DNA of 64,000 nucleotides from HIMB59 sp902583235 (GTDB taxonomy: Bacteria; Pseudomonadota; Alphaproteobacteria; HIMB59), in assembly GCA_902583235.1 (NCBI GenBank), contig CACHVL010000003.1, positions 62,001 to 126,000 of the forward strand, in the 5' to 3' direction. The notes beneath the pieces are model-generated. The model was not told the DNA's origin. It saw only the letters and a program-made list of their open reading frames with translations, and did no database searches. Shown here piece after piece: positions 1 through 7,447 of the stretch. The first letter of the stretch is position 1. The number at the start of each line of letters is the position of its first letter. The position numbers and the translations under genes were made by a program.

Positions 1-2
1 AT

Positions 3-716
3 AAAATCAAAGTTTTTCAAAATAGTCCTATAAAAAAAATTGAAAAAAAAAATAATAGTTGGGACGCCTATACTTCTCAAGGAAAAATAATTTCTAAAAA
101 TATTATTTTTGCAGTTAATGGGCATATAACAAATTTCGGATTTTACAAAAATCAACTTATTCATATTTTTACTTATTCCTCTCTTACTAAAAAATTTGAT
201 GATAGTATTTTAAAAAGTGACCCCTCATGGGGTTTGACCTCTTCAAATCCTATTGGCACCACTGTTAGAAAAGTTAAGGTTAGTGAAAATCAATCTAGAC
301 TTCTCATTAGGAATACTTGGAGATGCCGCCAAAATCTTGAGTCACTTAATTCTGATTTTAAGAACTCCTGTCAAAAACACCGAAAAAGTTTTATAGGACG
401 CTTTCCTAATTTAAATGAAATACCATTTGAGTTTAGTTGGGGAGGGCGAGTTTGTCTTTCTTTAAACGGCGCTCCTGCTTTTGGTGAGTTAGATGAAAAT
501 CTCTTTTCTGCTTGCTGTTCAAATGGATTGGGAACAGTTAAAGGAACTTTGGCAGGAAAACTAATCATTGATAAGGCATGTAAATCAAATTCATCTCAAC
601 TTGATAAGTATGAAAATATTGAAAAACCATCTATTTTGCCGCCTAATTTTTTAACCCAAATAGGGGCTAACTTAAGAATTAAATCTCGAGAAATGACAGC
701 AGGTAGGGATTTATAA
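3..716 (+). CDS. FAD-dependent amine oxidoreductase (DAO/PuuB-like), C-terminal part
   Basis: This is the C-terminal 237 codons of a gene whose start lies left of the window; the frame is open from base 3 to the TAA at 714-716. The translation has the DAO-fold pattern seen in gamma-glutamylputrescine oxidase-like enzymes: a GKIISKNIIFAVNGH segment (the 'vvaTnGy' strand of the FAD domain), SWGLTSSNPIGTTVR, LIRNTWRCR, a RFPNLNEIPFEFSWGG segment, and a C-terminal FAD-contact region SACCSNGLGTVKGTLAG. Such enzymes oxidise secondary or primary amines or N-methyl amino acids and pass electrons to oxygen or a carrier. A TTG at 234 is internal, not the start. Followed after 58 bases by a DHDPS-family gene, an aldehyde dehydrogenase and a Rieske oxygenase on the same strand. 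The substrate is not readable from sequence; an N-methylated or cyclic amino acid is inferred from the neighbours. Confidence 0.8.
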   Translation, partial: KIKVFQNSPIKKIEKKNNSWDAYTSQGKIISKNIIFAVNGHITNFGFYKNQLIHIFTYSSLTKKFDDSILKSDPSWGLTSSNPIGTTVRKVKVSENQSRLLIRNTWRCRQNLESLNSDFKNSCQKHRKSFIGRFPNLNEIPFEFSWGGRVCLSLNGAPAFGELDENLFSACCSNGLGTVKGTLAGKLIIDKACKSNSSQLDKYENIEKPSILPPNFLTQIGANLRIKSREMTAGRDL

Positions 717-774
717 AAGAAATGATAACCAATTATGATACATTGGATAATCTAAACAAGGAGATTACGGGAAA

Positions 775-1740
775 GTGACTATTTTAAAAGGTATCTATGG
801 AGCAATGTGTACCCCATTCCAAGATAGTGGAGAGGGAATTGATATAAAGCGTTACCACTCTCATATCGATGACTTATTAGAAGCGGGCGTACATGGTTTA
901 GTCCTATGTTCTGGCACCGGTGAATATGCTTACCTAACAGATGATGAGAAACAAACTTTAATTACAGAGGGTGTTAAACATATTAATGGTCGTTGTTCAA
1001 CAATAGCACAAACTACTGCACTTAGTACTAATGAGTGTATCAACAAAGCAAGGGCCGCAGAAGATGCAGGTGCAACTGCAATTATGGTTATGCCACCTTT
1101 CCTAGAACCACCTTCAGAACGAGGAGTTATTTATCACTATGAGGCTATAGCAAAAGCAGTTGGAGTTCCTATCGTAATGTATAATGTTCCACAGCAAGCA
1201 GCGCCCCTCTCCGAAGACACTTATCGTAAATTATTAGCAATAGAAAATTTAGATTATATTAAAGACAGTTCAGGAGACTTTTTAAATTTGCAAAAATTTA
1301 TCAAGACGGGAGGAAGAGTTTTCTGTGGTATAGACTCCTTTGCTCCATTTGCATTAATGAGTGGATGTACAGGGATGATTTGGGGAGCTGTAAATTTTAT
1401 GCCCCATGAATGTGTTAAACTATTTAATTTAATTGAAGAAAAAAAATATCAAGACGCTATGGATTTATGGAAATTGATGGAGCCCGTGTGTTTATGGCTG
1501 GGAGGAAATAGACACGACGTTGACTACTTAACAGGGATTAAAGCAGCCGCGAATTTATCAGGTAGAGAAATGGGCCCACCCCGTAAACCCCTACCAAATG
1601 TAGTAGCACCTGCACGCCATGATTTAAGAATTGCCATGTCAAAACTACCCATCAACCATACTACTAACAATAGATTGGTTTGGAGAGATTGGCAGGAAGA
1701 GAAAGATTGGTTAATCCAGTCTTCAATCAAAAGGAACTAA
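775..1740 (+). CDS. Dihydrodipicolinate synthase/N-acetylneuraminate lyase family enzyme, likely a catabolic lyase or deaminase
   Basis: A 321-residue class I aldolase-fold protein. Y136 in YNVP and the Schiff-base K163 in IKDSSGD are present, as in all members of the family. The canonical GTTGE loop reads SGTGE (46-50), so the first threonine of the DapA proton relay is replaced by glycine; this argues against lysine biosynthesis. Relatives that sit beside an aldehyde dehydrogenase include pyrroline-4-hydroxy-2-carboxylate deaminase (hydroxyproline catabolism) and 2-keto-3-deoxy-arabinonate dehydratase, both of which make alpha-ketoglutarate semialdehyde. The first is favoured here because an amine oxidase lies upstream and a Rieske oxygenase downstream. 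GTG start, with AAGGAG at 758-763. The next gene follows after 14 bases, so the genes are probably cotranscribed. Family certain, substrate inferred. Confidence 0.85.
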   Translation: MTILKGIYGAMCTPFQDSGEGIDIKRYHSHIDDLLEAGVHGLVLCSGTGEYAYLTDDEKQTLITEGVKHINGRCSTIAQTTALSTNECINKARAAEDAGATAIMVMPPFLEPPSERGVIYHYEAIAKAVGVPIVMYNVPQQAAPLSEDTYRKLLAIENLDYIKDSSGDFLNLQKFIKTGGRVFCGIDSFAPFALMSGCTGMIWGAVNFMPHECVKLFNLIEEKKYQDAMDLWKLMEPVCLWLGGNRHDVDYLTGIKAAANLSGREMGPPRKPLPNVVAPARHDLRIAMSKLPINHTTNNRLVWRDWQEEKDWLIQSSIKRN

Positions 1741-1754
1741 TTAAGGAGCAATTT

Positions 1755-3221
1755 ATGTCTAAAACAGTCGATTTTTCAACAAAATTGATCATAGGAGGTA
1801 GGCCTCTTCCTGGATCTGAAGGCAAAACATTTGAGACTATTAACCCTGCTAATGGAAAGGTTTTAGCAAGTATCGCTGAGGCTTCAGGTGAAGATGTTAA
1901 TAAAGCTGTGTCCGCAGCAAGAAAAGCTTTTGAGGAGGGTCCTTGGTCTAAGATGGCACCTGCTGAGAGAAAAAAAGTTTTATTGAGATTTGCAACAGTC
2001 ATAGAGGCTCACTCAGAGGAGTTAGCGATGATGGAAGCTATGGAAGCAGGCAAGCCTATAACTGATTGTCTAGAAATAGATATGCCAGAAACAGTTAATA
2101 CTATTCGCTGGCACGCAGAAGCCATTGATAAGCTCTATGATCAAATTTCTCCAAGTGACCCAAGTATCCTCTCGATGATTGTCAGAGAGCCGATGGGTGT
2201 TGTCGCGGCTATTCTACCATGGAATTTTCCCGCAATGATGGCTGCCTGGAAGCTCGGTCCCATTCTTGCAACTGGAAATACAGTGGTCCTGAAACCTGCT
2301 GAACAAACCTCTCTATCAACAATTCGAATTGGAGAGCTTGCTGCAGAGGCAGGCATTCCCGATGGTGTTATAAATGTTGTTTGTGGTTTTGGTGAGACCG
2401 TGGGAAAAGCGCTAGGCGAACATCCTGATGTTGATTGTGTCGCTTTTACTGGTTCTACTGAAACTGGGCGAATGTTTCTTCGTTACTCTGCTGATACTAA
2501 TCTTAAAAGAGTTTTACTAGAGTGCGGTGGGAAAAATCCTTTTATTGTAATGGGTGACACTGAGGACTTAGATACAGCAGCTGATCATGCCACTAATTCT
2601 ATATTCTGGAATATGGGAGAAAACTGTTCTTCAAATTCTCGTTTACTTGTCCATCAGTCAATCAAAGATGAACTACTAGAATTAATTGTCGAGAAATCCA
2701 AAGAGTGGGTAGTGGGAGATCCTTTAGATGCTGCAACTAAAATTGGCCCTATGATTGAACAAGCACACCTAGATAAGGTCATGAGCTTCATTGATCAAGC
2801 TAACCAGGATAAAAATAAATTAGTTATTGGAGGAAAAAGAACTAGAGAAGATACAGGTGGATATTTTGTTCAGCCAACCATATTTGATGACGTAAAGCCT
2901 GAAAATACAATATTTTCTGAAGAAGTTTTTGGCCCTGTCTTAGGGATCACAACCTTTAAAGACCCAGAAGAAGGCATAGCTTTAGCCAACCAAAACAAGT
3001 ACGGACTGGCCGCTTCTGTTTTTACTAGCTCTAATAAGACAGCTCATGTAGCCGCAAGAAAAATTAAGGCTGGGACTGTAGCAGTTAATTGTTACGGTGA
3101 GGGCGATATCACTACTCCTTTTGGTGGTTATAAACTCTCCGGCTTCGGGGGCAGGGATAAATCTTTAGCTGCACATGATCAGTATTGTGAGCTAAAAACT
3201 ATTTGGATAGATTTAACGTGA
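1755..3221 (+). CDS. NAD(P)-dependent aldehyde dehydrogenase
   Basis: A 488-residue ALDH superfamily enzyme that oxidises an aldehyde to a carboxylate. Catalytic residues are visible: N157 in PWNFPA, general base E256 in LLECGGKNP, and nucleophile C291 in GENCSSNS; the cofactor loop FTGSTETG is at 231-238. Length is typical of the family. The start is ATG 1755, preceded by AAGGAG at 1743-1748; an in-frame ATG at 1680 inside the preceding gene would add a non-homologous tail and is rejected. It resembles the gamma-glutamyl-aminobutyraldehyde/betaine aldehyde branch. With the lyase immediately upstream, alpha-ketoglutarate semialdehyde is a reasonable substrate, but that is inference from context. 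Confidence 0.88.
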   Translation: MSKTVDFSTKLIIGGRPLPGSEGKTFETINPANGKVLASIAEASGEDVNKAVSAARKAFEEGPWSKMAPAERKKVLLRFATVIEAHSEELAMMEAMEAGKPITDCLEIDMPETVNTIRWHAEAIDKLYDQISPSDPSILSMIVREPMGVVAAILPWNFPAMMAAWKLGPILATGNTVVLKPAEQTSLSTIRIGELAAEAGIPDGVINVVCGFGETVGKALGEHPDVDCVAFTGSTETGRMFLRYSADTNLKRVLLECGGKNPFIVMGDTEDLDTAADHATNSIFWNMGENCSSNSRLLVHQSIKDELLELIVEKSKEWVVGDPLDAATKIGPMIEQAHLDKVMSFIDQANQDKNKLVIGGKRTREDTGGYFVQPTIFDDVKPENTIFSEEVFGPVLGITTFKDPEEGIALANQNKYGLAASVFTSSNKTAHVAARKIKAGTVAVNCYGEGDITTPFGGYKLSGFGGRDKSLAAHDQYCELKTIWIDLT

Positions 3222-3240
3222 CAATAAAAAGGAATTAATT

Positions 3241-4431
3241 ATGAGAGAAGTAGAAGTTGATCAACAAGATACCGATCAAGTTTATTTTCAAAATCTTCAA
3301 AAATTAGAACAATGTATTAAACCAATACACGAAGCAAAAGGCATCCCCAATGAATATTATACTAAAACTGAATATTTTGATTTAGAGAAAGAAATTCTTT
3401 TTAACAAAGGTTGGTTTGCCGTAGGCTTCGTAAAAGACCTACCCCAACCTGGCTCTGTTAGACCGGTCAACTATTTTAAAAATCCTCTCTTATTAATTCG
3501 CAGTATCCAAGATAAAAAAATACGTGTTTTTCAAAATGTATGTCGACATCGAGGTATGACCCTCATTAAAGACCCCAAAGTTTTGAAGGGTGCAATTCGC
3601 TGTCCTTACCACTCTTGGTGCTACAAGCAAACCGGAGAAGTTGTTGCTACCCCTCATATTGGAGGACCAGGTTATAACTATCACTCCGATATTAATAAAA
3701 GTGAATTATCATTAATTGAGGCTCGTTCTCATATTTGGAGAGATGTCATATTTGTAAATCCTGATGGCAGGGCAAAACCCTTTGAAGAAGTTCATAAACC
3801 TTTGTTAGAACGATGGTCCTCTTTTGATCAACCTATGCATTCAGATATGAGCGACTCATCTTTTGAGCTTGGGGTCAAAACTAACTGGAAACTAGCAGTC
3901 GAAAATTACTTAGAGTCCTACCACCTCCCTTGGATTCACCCGGGTTTAAATAGTTATTCCAAGTTAGAGGATCATGAAAATATTGTTAAATATGGCCATT
4001 ATTCTGGACAAATTAGTAATAAATACATTCCAAGATATTCAACAGGAAAACAATTTCAAAATTTTAAAAATTTAAGCTCTGAATGGGACAGCAAAGGAGA
4101 ATATATTGTTTTATTTCCAAATTTAATATTGGGTGTTCAAAAAGATCATGTTTTTAATCTCATTATTGAACCAATTGGATGTGATCAAATCAAAGAGCAT
4201 GTTGAAATCTATTATTCAGACTCTTCTATGTTGTCTGATGAATATCAGCAAACACGCTTAGAGAATACCAAGCTTTGGAGAACCGTATTTGAAGAAGATA
4301 TTTTTGTAGTAGAAGGAATGCAGCAAGGCCGGTATGCGGAGGGCTTTGATGGAGGGCGCTTTTCACCGGTGATGGATGAACCAACTCATGTCTTTCACGA
4401 TTGGTATGCTAGAAAGATGTTAAAAGTTTAG
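3241..4431 (+). CDS. Rieske non-heme iron oxygenase, alpha subunit (betaine demethylase-like)
   Basis: A 396-residue ring-hydroxylating-oxygenase-type alpha subunit. The Rieske [2Fe-2S] cluster ligands are C101/H103 (CRHRG) and C121/H124 (CPYHSW). The mononuclear iron site is in NWKLAVENYLESYHLPWIHP, with H228 and H233 and a probable third acidic ligand near the C-terminus (FEEDIF). The ENYLESYH form, with Glu in place of the more usual Asp before the histidine, is typical of the quaternary-amine demethylases (glycine betaine, stachydrine, hydroxyproline betaine). No dedicated [2Fe-2S] reductase lies beside it; the ferredoxin-NADP reductase at 4990 is the nearest candidate partner. ATG start nineteen bases after the aldehyde dehydrogenase stop. 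Family strong, substrate inferred. Confidence 0.85.
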   Translation: MREVEVDQQDTDQVYFQNLQKLEQCIKPIHEAKGIPNEYYTKTEYFDLEKEILFNKGWFAVGFVKDLPQPGSVRPVNYFKNPLLLIRSIQDKKIRVFQNVCRHRGMTLIKDPKVLKGAIRCPYHSWCYKQTGEVVATPHIGGPGYNYHSDINKSELSLIEARSHIWRDVIFVNPDGRAKPFEEVHKPLLERWSSFDQPMHSDMSDSSFELGVKTNWKLAVENYLESYHLPWIHPGLNSYSKLEDHENIVKYGHYSGQISNKYIPRYSTGKQFQNFKNLSSEWDSKGEYIVLFPNLILGVQKDHVFNLIIEPIGCDQIKEHVEIYYSDSSMLSDEYQQTRLENTKLWRTVFEEDIFVVEGMQQGRYAEGFDGGRFSPVMDEPTHVFHDWYARKMLKV

Positions 4432-4432
4432 A

Positions 4433-4525
4433 ATGTCTTTTGATACATAGATTCTTCTAGGCATCTTTGGAGCCGTTCTAGCAATTGCTACTATGCTTTA
4501 CAAAAATAATAAAAAAAATAATTAA
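4433..4525 (+). pseudogene. Single-pass membrane micro-ORF interrupted by an amber codon
   Basis: Two bases after the Rieske stop codon, an ATG opens a 30-codon frame: MSFDT, then TAG at 4448-4450, then ILLGIFGAVLAIATMLYK followed by a lysine/asparagine tail and TAA at 4523-4525. The part after TAG is a textbook single transmembrane helix with a positive C-terminal tail. One base change (TTG to TAG) would restore the whole frame. The most economical reading is a recently broken small membrane protein gene; readthrough, or initiation at ATT 4451, are alternatives. TAG is used as an ordinary stop in this window (for example by the Rieske gene), so general amber recoding is unlikely. No homologue is recognised. 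Confidence 0.4.
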
Positions 4526-4526
4526 T

Positions 4527-4910
4527 TTATTTTTTTAATTCAAACCCTGCTTTTACCCAAGCATTTGTTCCACCGGATAAGTTAGATACATCTTTATAAC
4601 CCATATCTTGAAGAGTTTTAGTTGATAAAGTTCCTTGACCACCCACTCCACAATAAACAACAATTTTTTTCTCAGGATCAAGCTCTTCTTTTCTGAGAGG
4701 GTTGTCTGGTCTTTGATCAGCGTGAAATTCCAGCATGTCTCTTGGAACATGAACTGATCCTTCTATTTGGCCTTCAGCCTCGATGGCATCTTTTGAGCGA
4801 ACATCAACAAGGATAATTTCTTCATTATCTAATTGCTGTTTTAATTCTTCTGGGCTCACTGATTTGATTTCAGCATTTGCTTCTTCTAAAAGCTCTGGAA
4901 AAGTCTTCAT
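4527..4910 (-). CDS. Rhodanese-like sulfurtransferase
   Basis: A 127-residue single-domain rhodanese. The domain covers roughly residues 15-125, with the DVRSK motif after the first strand, GSVHVPRDML, and the active-site loop after VVYC with catalytic C87 in CGVGGQG. The protein has no signal peptide, so it should be cytoplasmic and transfer sulfane sulfur to an unknown acceptor. ATG start, with AGGAG upstream. It is transcribed away from the ferredoxin reductase at 4990 and converges on the amber-interrupted micro-ORF. Seven-residue active loops of this kind are seen in general single-domain rhodaneses (the Cdc25-like ones are also seven long), so the acceptor cannot be stated. Confidence 0.85.
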   Translation of the reverse strand: MKTFPELLEEANAEIKSVSPEELKQQLDNEEIILVDVRSKDAIEAEGQIEGSVHVPRDMLEFHADQRPDNPLRKEELDPEKKIVVYCGVGGQGTLSTKTLQDMGYKDVSNLSGGTNAWVKAGFELKK

Positions 4911-4952
4911 TTATTCATTTCTCCTCAATAACTATTGATAATATATAACTGT

Positions 4953-4982
4953 TTGATCTTAAATTTAATATATTACTATAAT
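4953..4982 (+). promoter_or_regulatory. Sigma70-type promoter for the ferredoxin reductase, probably leaderless
   Basis: TTGATC (4953-4958) and a perfect TATAAT (4977-4982) are separated by 18 bases. The start ATG of the reductase is at 4990, only seven bases after the -10 box, so transcription should begin at or next to the A of ATG. No Shine-Dalgarno sequence fits in between. Predicted from sequence only. Confidence 0.55.
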
Positions 4983-4989
4983 ATAAGAC

Positions 4990-6024
4990 ATGAATAATAT
5001 TGTAAATCCAGGATCCAGTCACGAAACAGATGTAGTTATCATTGGTGCTGGGCCTTGCGGTCTTTTCCAAGTATTTGAGCTGGGCCTTTTAGATATGAAA
5101 TCTCATCTCATTGACAATCTAGACAAGATTGGTGGACAATGTGCTGAGCTTTATCCTGATAAAAACTTATATGATATTCCAAGTAGACCGGCTATCACGG
5201 GCCAAGAGTTAACCGATGATTTAATTAAACAAGCTGAACCTTTCAATCCTACTTACCACCTAAACCAATTAACCTCAAAAATTGAAATTAATGAAAATGA
5301 TATTTTAGTAGAATCAGACAAAGGCACTTCCATCAAGTGTAAGTCTGTTGTCATTGCTGCTGGTGCAGGGAGCTTTGTTCCAAGAAAACTTCCAGCGGAG
5401 GGAGCTGATCAATTAGAAAATAAAAACATTTTTTATTCAGTCAAAAAAAGAACAGACTTTCAGGACAAGAATATTTTAATTATTGGTGGTGGTGACTCCG
5501 CTTTAGATTATGTTATGGGATTTCAAGGTATTGCTAAAAAAGTATCACTGGTTCACAGAAGAAAAGAATTTAAAGGCGTTCAAGACTCAGTAAATAAAGT
5601 TATGTCGTTGGTAGATAAGGGGGAAGTAAATTTTAATATGGGAAGCCTTAAGAATGTTGCACTTAATGAAAAAGGCAAAGTAACAGTCACCCTAGATGAT
5701 GATAAAATAATTGACGATATTGATGCAATATTCCCATTTTTTGGTTTAAAAATTGAATTAGGCCCAATCGCAGAGTGGGGATTAAACTTAGAAAAGAATC
5801 ATATTTCTGTTAACACAGAAAACTTCGAAACTTCAGTACCAAGAATTTTTGCTGTGGGAGATATTTGTATTTATCCGGGTAAGTTAAAATTGATACTAAG
5901 TGGTTTTCATGAGGCTGCACTCGCTGCTAAAAAAATGTTTGAGTATTGTCATAGTGATAAAAAGTATGTTTTTAGGTACACTACCTCTTCAAGTGACTTA
6001 CAAAAAAAACTTGGAGTAAAATAA
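4990..6024 (+). CDS. Ferredoxin--NADP(+) reductase, thioredoxin-reductase-like type
   Basis: A 344-residue two-dinucleotide-domain flavoprotein. The FAD motif GAGPCG is at 19-24, followed by a GGQCAELYPDK segment; a second motif, IIGGGDSALD, and HRRKEFKG bind NADPH; FAVGDI closes the FAD site. It lacks the redox-active CxxC of thioredoxin reductase, which places it in the FNR subgroup (YumC/Chlorobium type) that reduces ferredoxin or flavodoxin with NADPH. It could supply electrons to the Rieske oxygenase at 3241 or to general Fe-S chemistry. A strong -10 box lies immediately upstream and the transcript is probably leaderless. Confidence 0.88.
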   Translation: MNNIVNPGSSHETDVVIIGAGPCGLFQVFELGLLDMKSHLIDNLDKIGGQCAELYPDKNLYDIPSRPAITGQELTDDLIKQAEPFNPTYHLNQLTSKIEINENDILVESDKGTSIKCKSVVIAAGAGSFVPRKLPAEGADQLENKNIFYSVKKRTDFQDKNILIIGGGDSALDYVMGFQGIAKKVSLVHRRKEFKGVQDSVNKVMSLVDKGEVNFNMGSLKNVALNEKGKVTVTLDDDKIIDDIDAIFPFFGLKIELGPIAEWGLNLEKNHISVNTENFETSVPRIFAVGDICIYPGKLKLILSGFHEAALAAKKMFEYCHSDKKYVFRYTTSSSDLQKKLGVK

Positions 6025-6035
6025 TCTCATTCTCC

Positions 6036-7109
6036 TTGATTAAGAAAAAACTTATATATTTTATATCAATTTTTTTTTTATTTGCCTTTAGTGCTAATTC
6101 AATTGTCTTAGAGAAGACTCCGATAGAACTAAATTTTCCTTGGGGAATGAGCTGGTTAAATTCAGAAGAACTTTTAATCACCCAAAAAACTGGTGAAATT
6201 TATTTAGTAAATACAAAGAATTCTTCTCAGATTCAAATATCACATAACATTCCTTCAATTTTTTTTGGTCAAGGAGGCTTACTTGATATTGTAAGTGAAA
6301 ACAACATTGTTTGGGTAACCTGCTCCATTCAAAAAGGAAGAAAATATACAACCGCAGTTTATCGAGCCGAACTTCAAAACAATAAACTTATAAATGAAAA
6401 ACTTATATATGAAGCCCTTCCCTACATAGATAATGGTAAGCATTTTGGTTCAAGAATAGAGATTCTCGATGATTATCTTTATGTTAGCGTTGGTGAGAGA
6501 GGAAAGGGCATGATAGCTCAAGACTTCACAAACTCTATTGGCTCAATTATTAGAATTCACAAAAATGGAGAATACCCTAAAGATAACCCTTTTATAAAAG
6601 GAAATAATTGGTTACCTGAGTTATTTCAGATCGGTGTTAGAAATCCTCAAGGTATGACGTTGGACCCTCAAACAAAAACTATTTATATATCTAATCATGG
6701 ACCTAAAGGTGGAGATTTCATAGGTAAAGTTGTCAGTGGATCTAATTATGGCTGGAAAAAAATTGGATGGGGAGGGATAAACTACTCTGGTACAAAAATT
6801 GGTGATGGCAACGCTTGGGAACCTGGTTTTTTAAAACCTGAGTTTATCTGGGTGCCTTCTATTGCAGTGAGTGGTATTAAATTTTATGAAGGTAATGCTT
6901 TTCCGCAGTGGAAAGATTCACTTTTAGTTTCCTCTCTAAAATACAAATATCTATCTGTATTACATAGAAAAAATAATGAATTTGTTGAGGAGGAGGTCAT
7001 ATTTAAAGATAAAATTGGAAGAGTCAGAGATATAGAAATCGATCAATCAGGTAATGTATACATTATTGCTGATGAGACAAACTCAAACTTATTTATTTTA
7101 AAACCTTAA
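6036..7109 (+). CDS. Secreted PQQ-dependent aldose sugar dehydrogenase (YliI/Asd-like)
   Basis: A 357-residue protein with an N-terminal signal peptide (KKKLIYFISIFFLFAFSANS) and the six-bladed beta-propeller motifs of the soluble glucose/sorbosone dehydrogenase family: WGMSWLNSEELLITQKTGEI, GQGGLLDI, HFGSRI, VSVGERG, IGVRNPQGMTLDP, SNHGPKGGD with NYGW, and FPQWKDSLLVSSL. Members oxidise aldoses at C1 to lactones in the periplasm, using PQQ and calcium. TTG start 11 bases after the reductase stop. No PQQ synthesis genes are in the window, so the cofactor may be made elsewhere or scavenged. The lactonase-type gene at 7448 lies just downstream and would open the product. Confidence 0.85.
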   Translation: MIKKKLIYFISIFFLFAFSANSIVLEKTPIELNFPWGMSWLNSEELLITQKTGEIYLVNTKNSSQIQISHNIPSIFFGQGGLLDIVSENNIVWVTCSIQKGRKYTTAVYRAELQNNKLINEKLIYEALPYIDNGKHFGSRIEILDDYLYVSVGERGKGMIAQDFTNSIGSIIRIHKNGEYPKDNPFIKGNNWLPELFQIGVRNPQGMTLDPQTKTIYISNHGPKGGDFIGKVVSGSNYGWKKIGWGGINYSGTKIGDGNAWEPGFLKPEFIWVPSIAVSGIKFYEGNAFPQWKDSLLVSSLKYKYLSVLHRKNNEFVEEEVIFKDKIGRVRDIEIDQSGNVYIIADETNSNLFILKP

Positions 7110-7129
7110 CTTTAATTTATGCTCATATA

Positions 7130-7432
7130 GTGAGAAAAATATTCTTATTAATTTTGGTATTTTTTTATAACAATCTTTTTGCTTATAATGAGGATGAAAT
7201 AATTTGCGTTGCAACTTATGAGCTAGCAATAGATTTTTTTATTCAAATGAAGGATGAAAAAACCTCTCAAGACATTTTCTTAAGAAAGCAAGAACTTTTA
7301 AATAAATATGAAGAAGGACACTTCCCTTCAGAAGACATTGAATTTATGAGAACAGAAATACATTATGCTTGGTCAAATAACTTTGATTTCCTTCCACCAA
7401 TTTTAGAAAACTGCATAAAGAATGTTAAATAA
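7130..7432 (+). CDS. Small secreted protein of unknown function
   Basis: A 100-residue protein with a short signal peptide (RKIFLLILVFFYNNLFA) and a mature part of about 80 residues, mostly helical and rich in Glu/Lys. It has two cysteines, one just after the signal (IICVATYE) and one near the end (ENCIKN), which could form a disulfide in the periplasm. GTG start. It sits between the aldose dehydrogenase and the lactonase-like gene with gaps of 20 and 15 bases, so it is probably cotranscribed. I recognise no family. Confidence 0.6.
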   Translation: MRKIFLLILVFFYNNLFAYNEDEIICVATYELAIDFFIQMKDEKTSQDIFLRKQELLNKYEEGHFPSEDIEFMRTEIHYAWSNNFDFLPPILENCIKNVK

Positions 7433-7447
7433 TTGTGAAACTAAAAA

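Noticed and set aside
1680..1754. Longer aldehyde dehydrogenase starting inside the lyase gene.
   Set aside because: ATG 1755 has a good AAGGAG and starts the family-like sequence.
4448..4450. Amber recoding (TAG read as an amino acid) to rescue the micro-ORF.
   Set aside because: TAG ends normal genes in this window, for example the Rieske oxygenase at 4429-4431 and pheS at 59949-59951.
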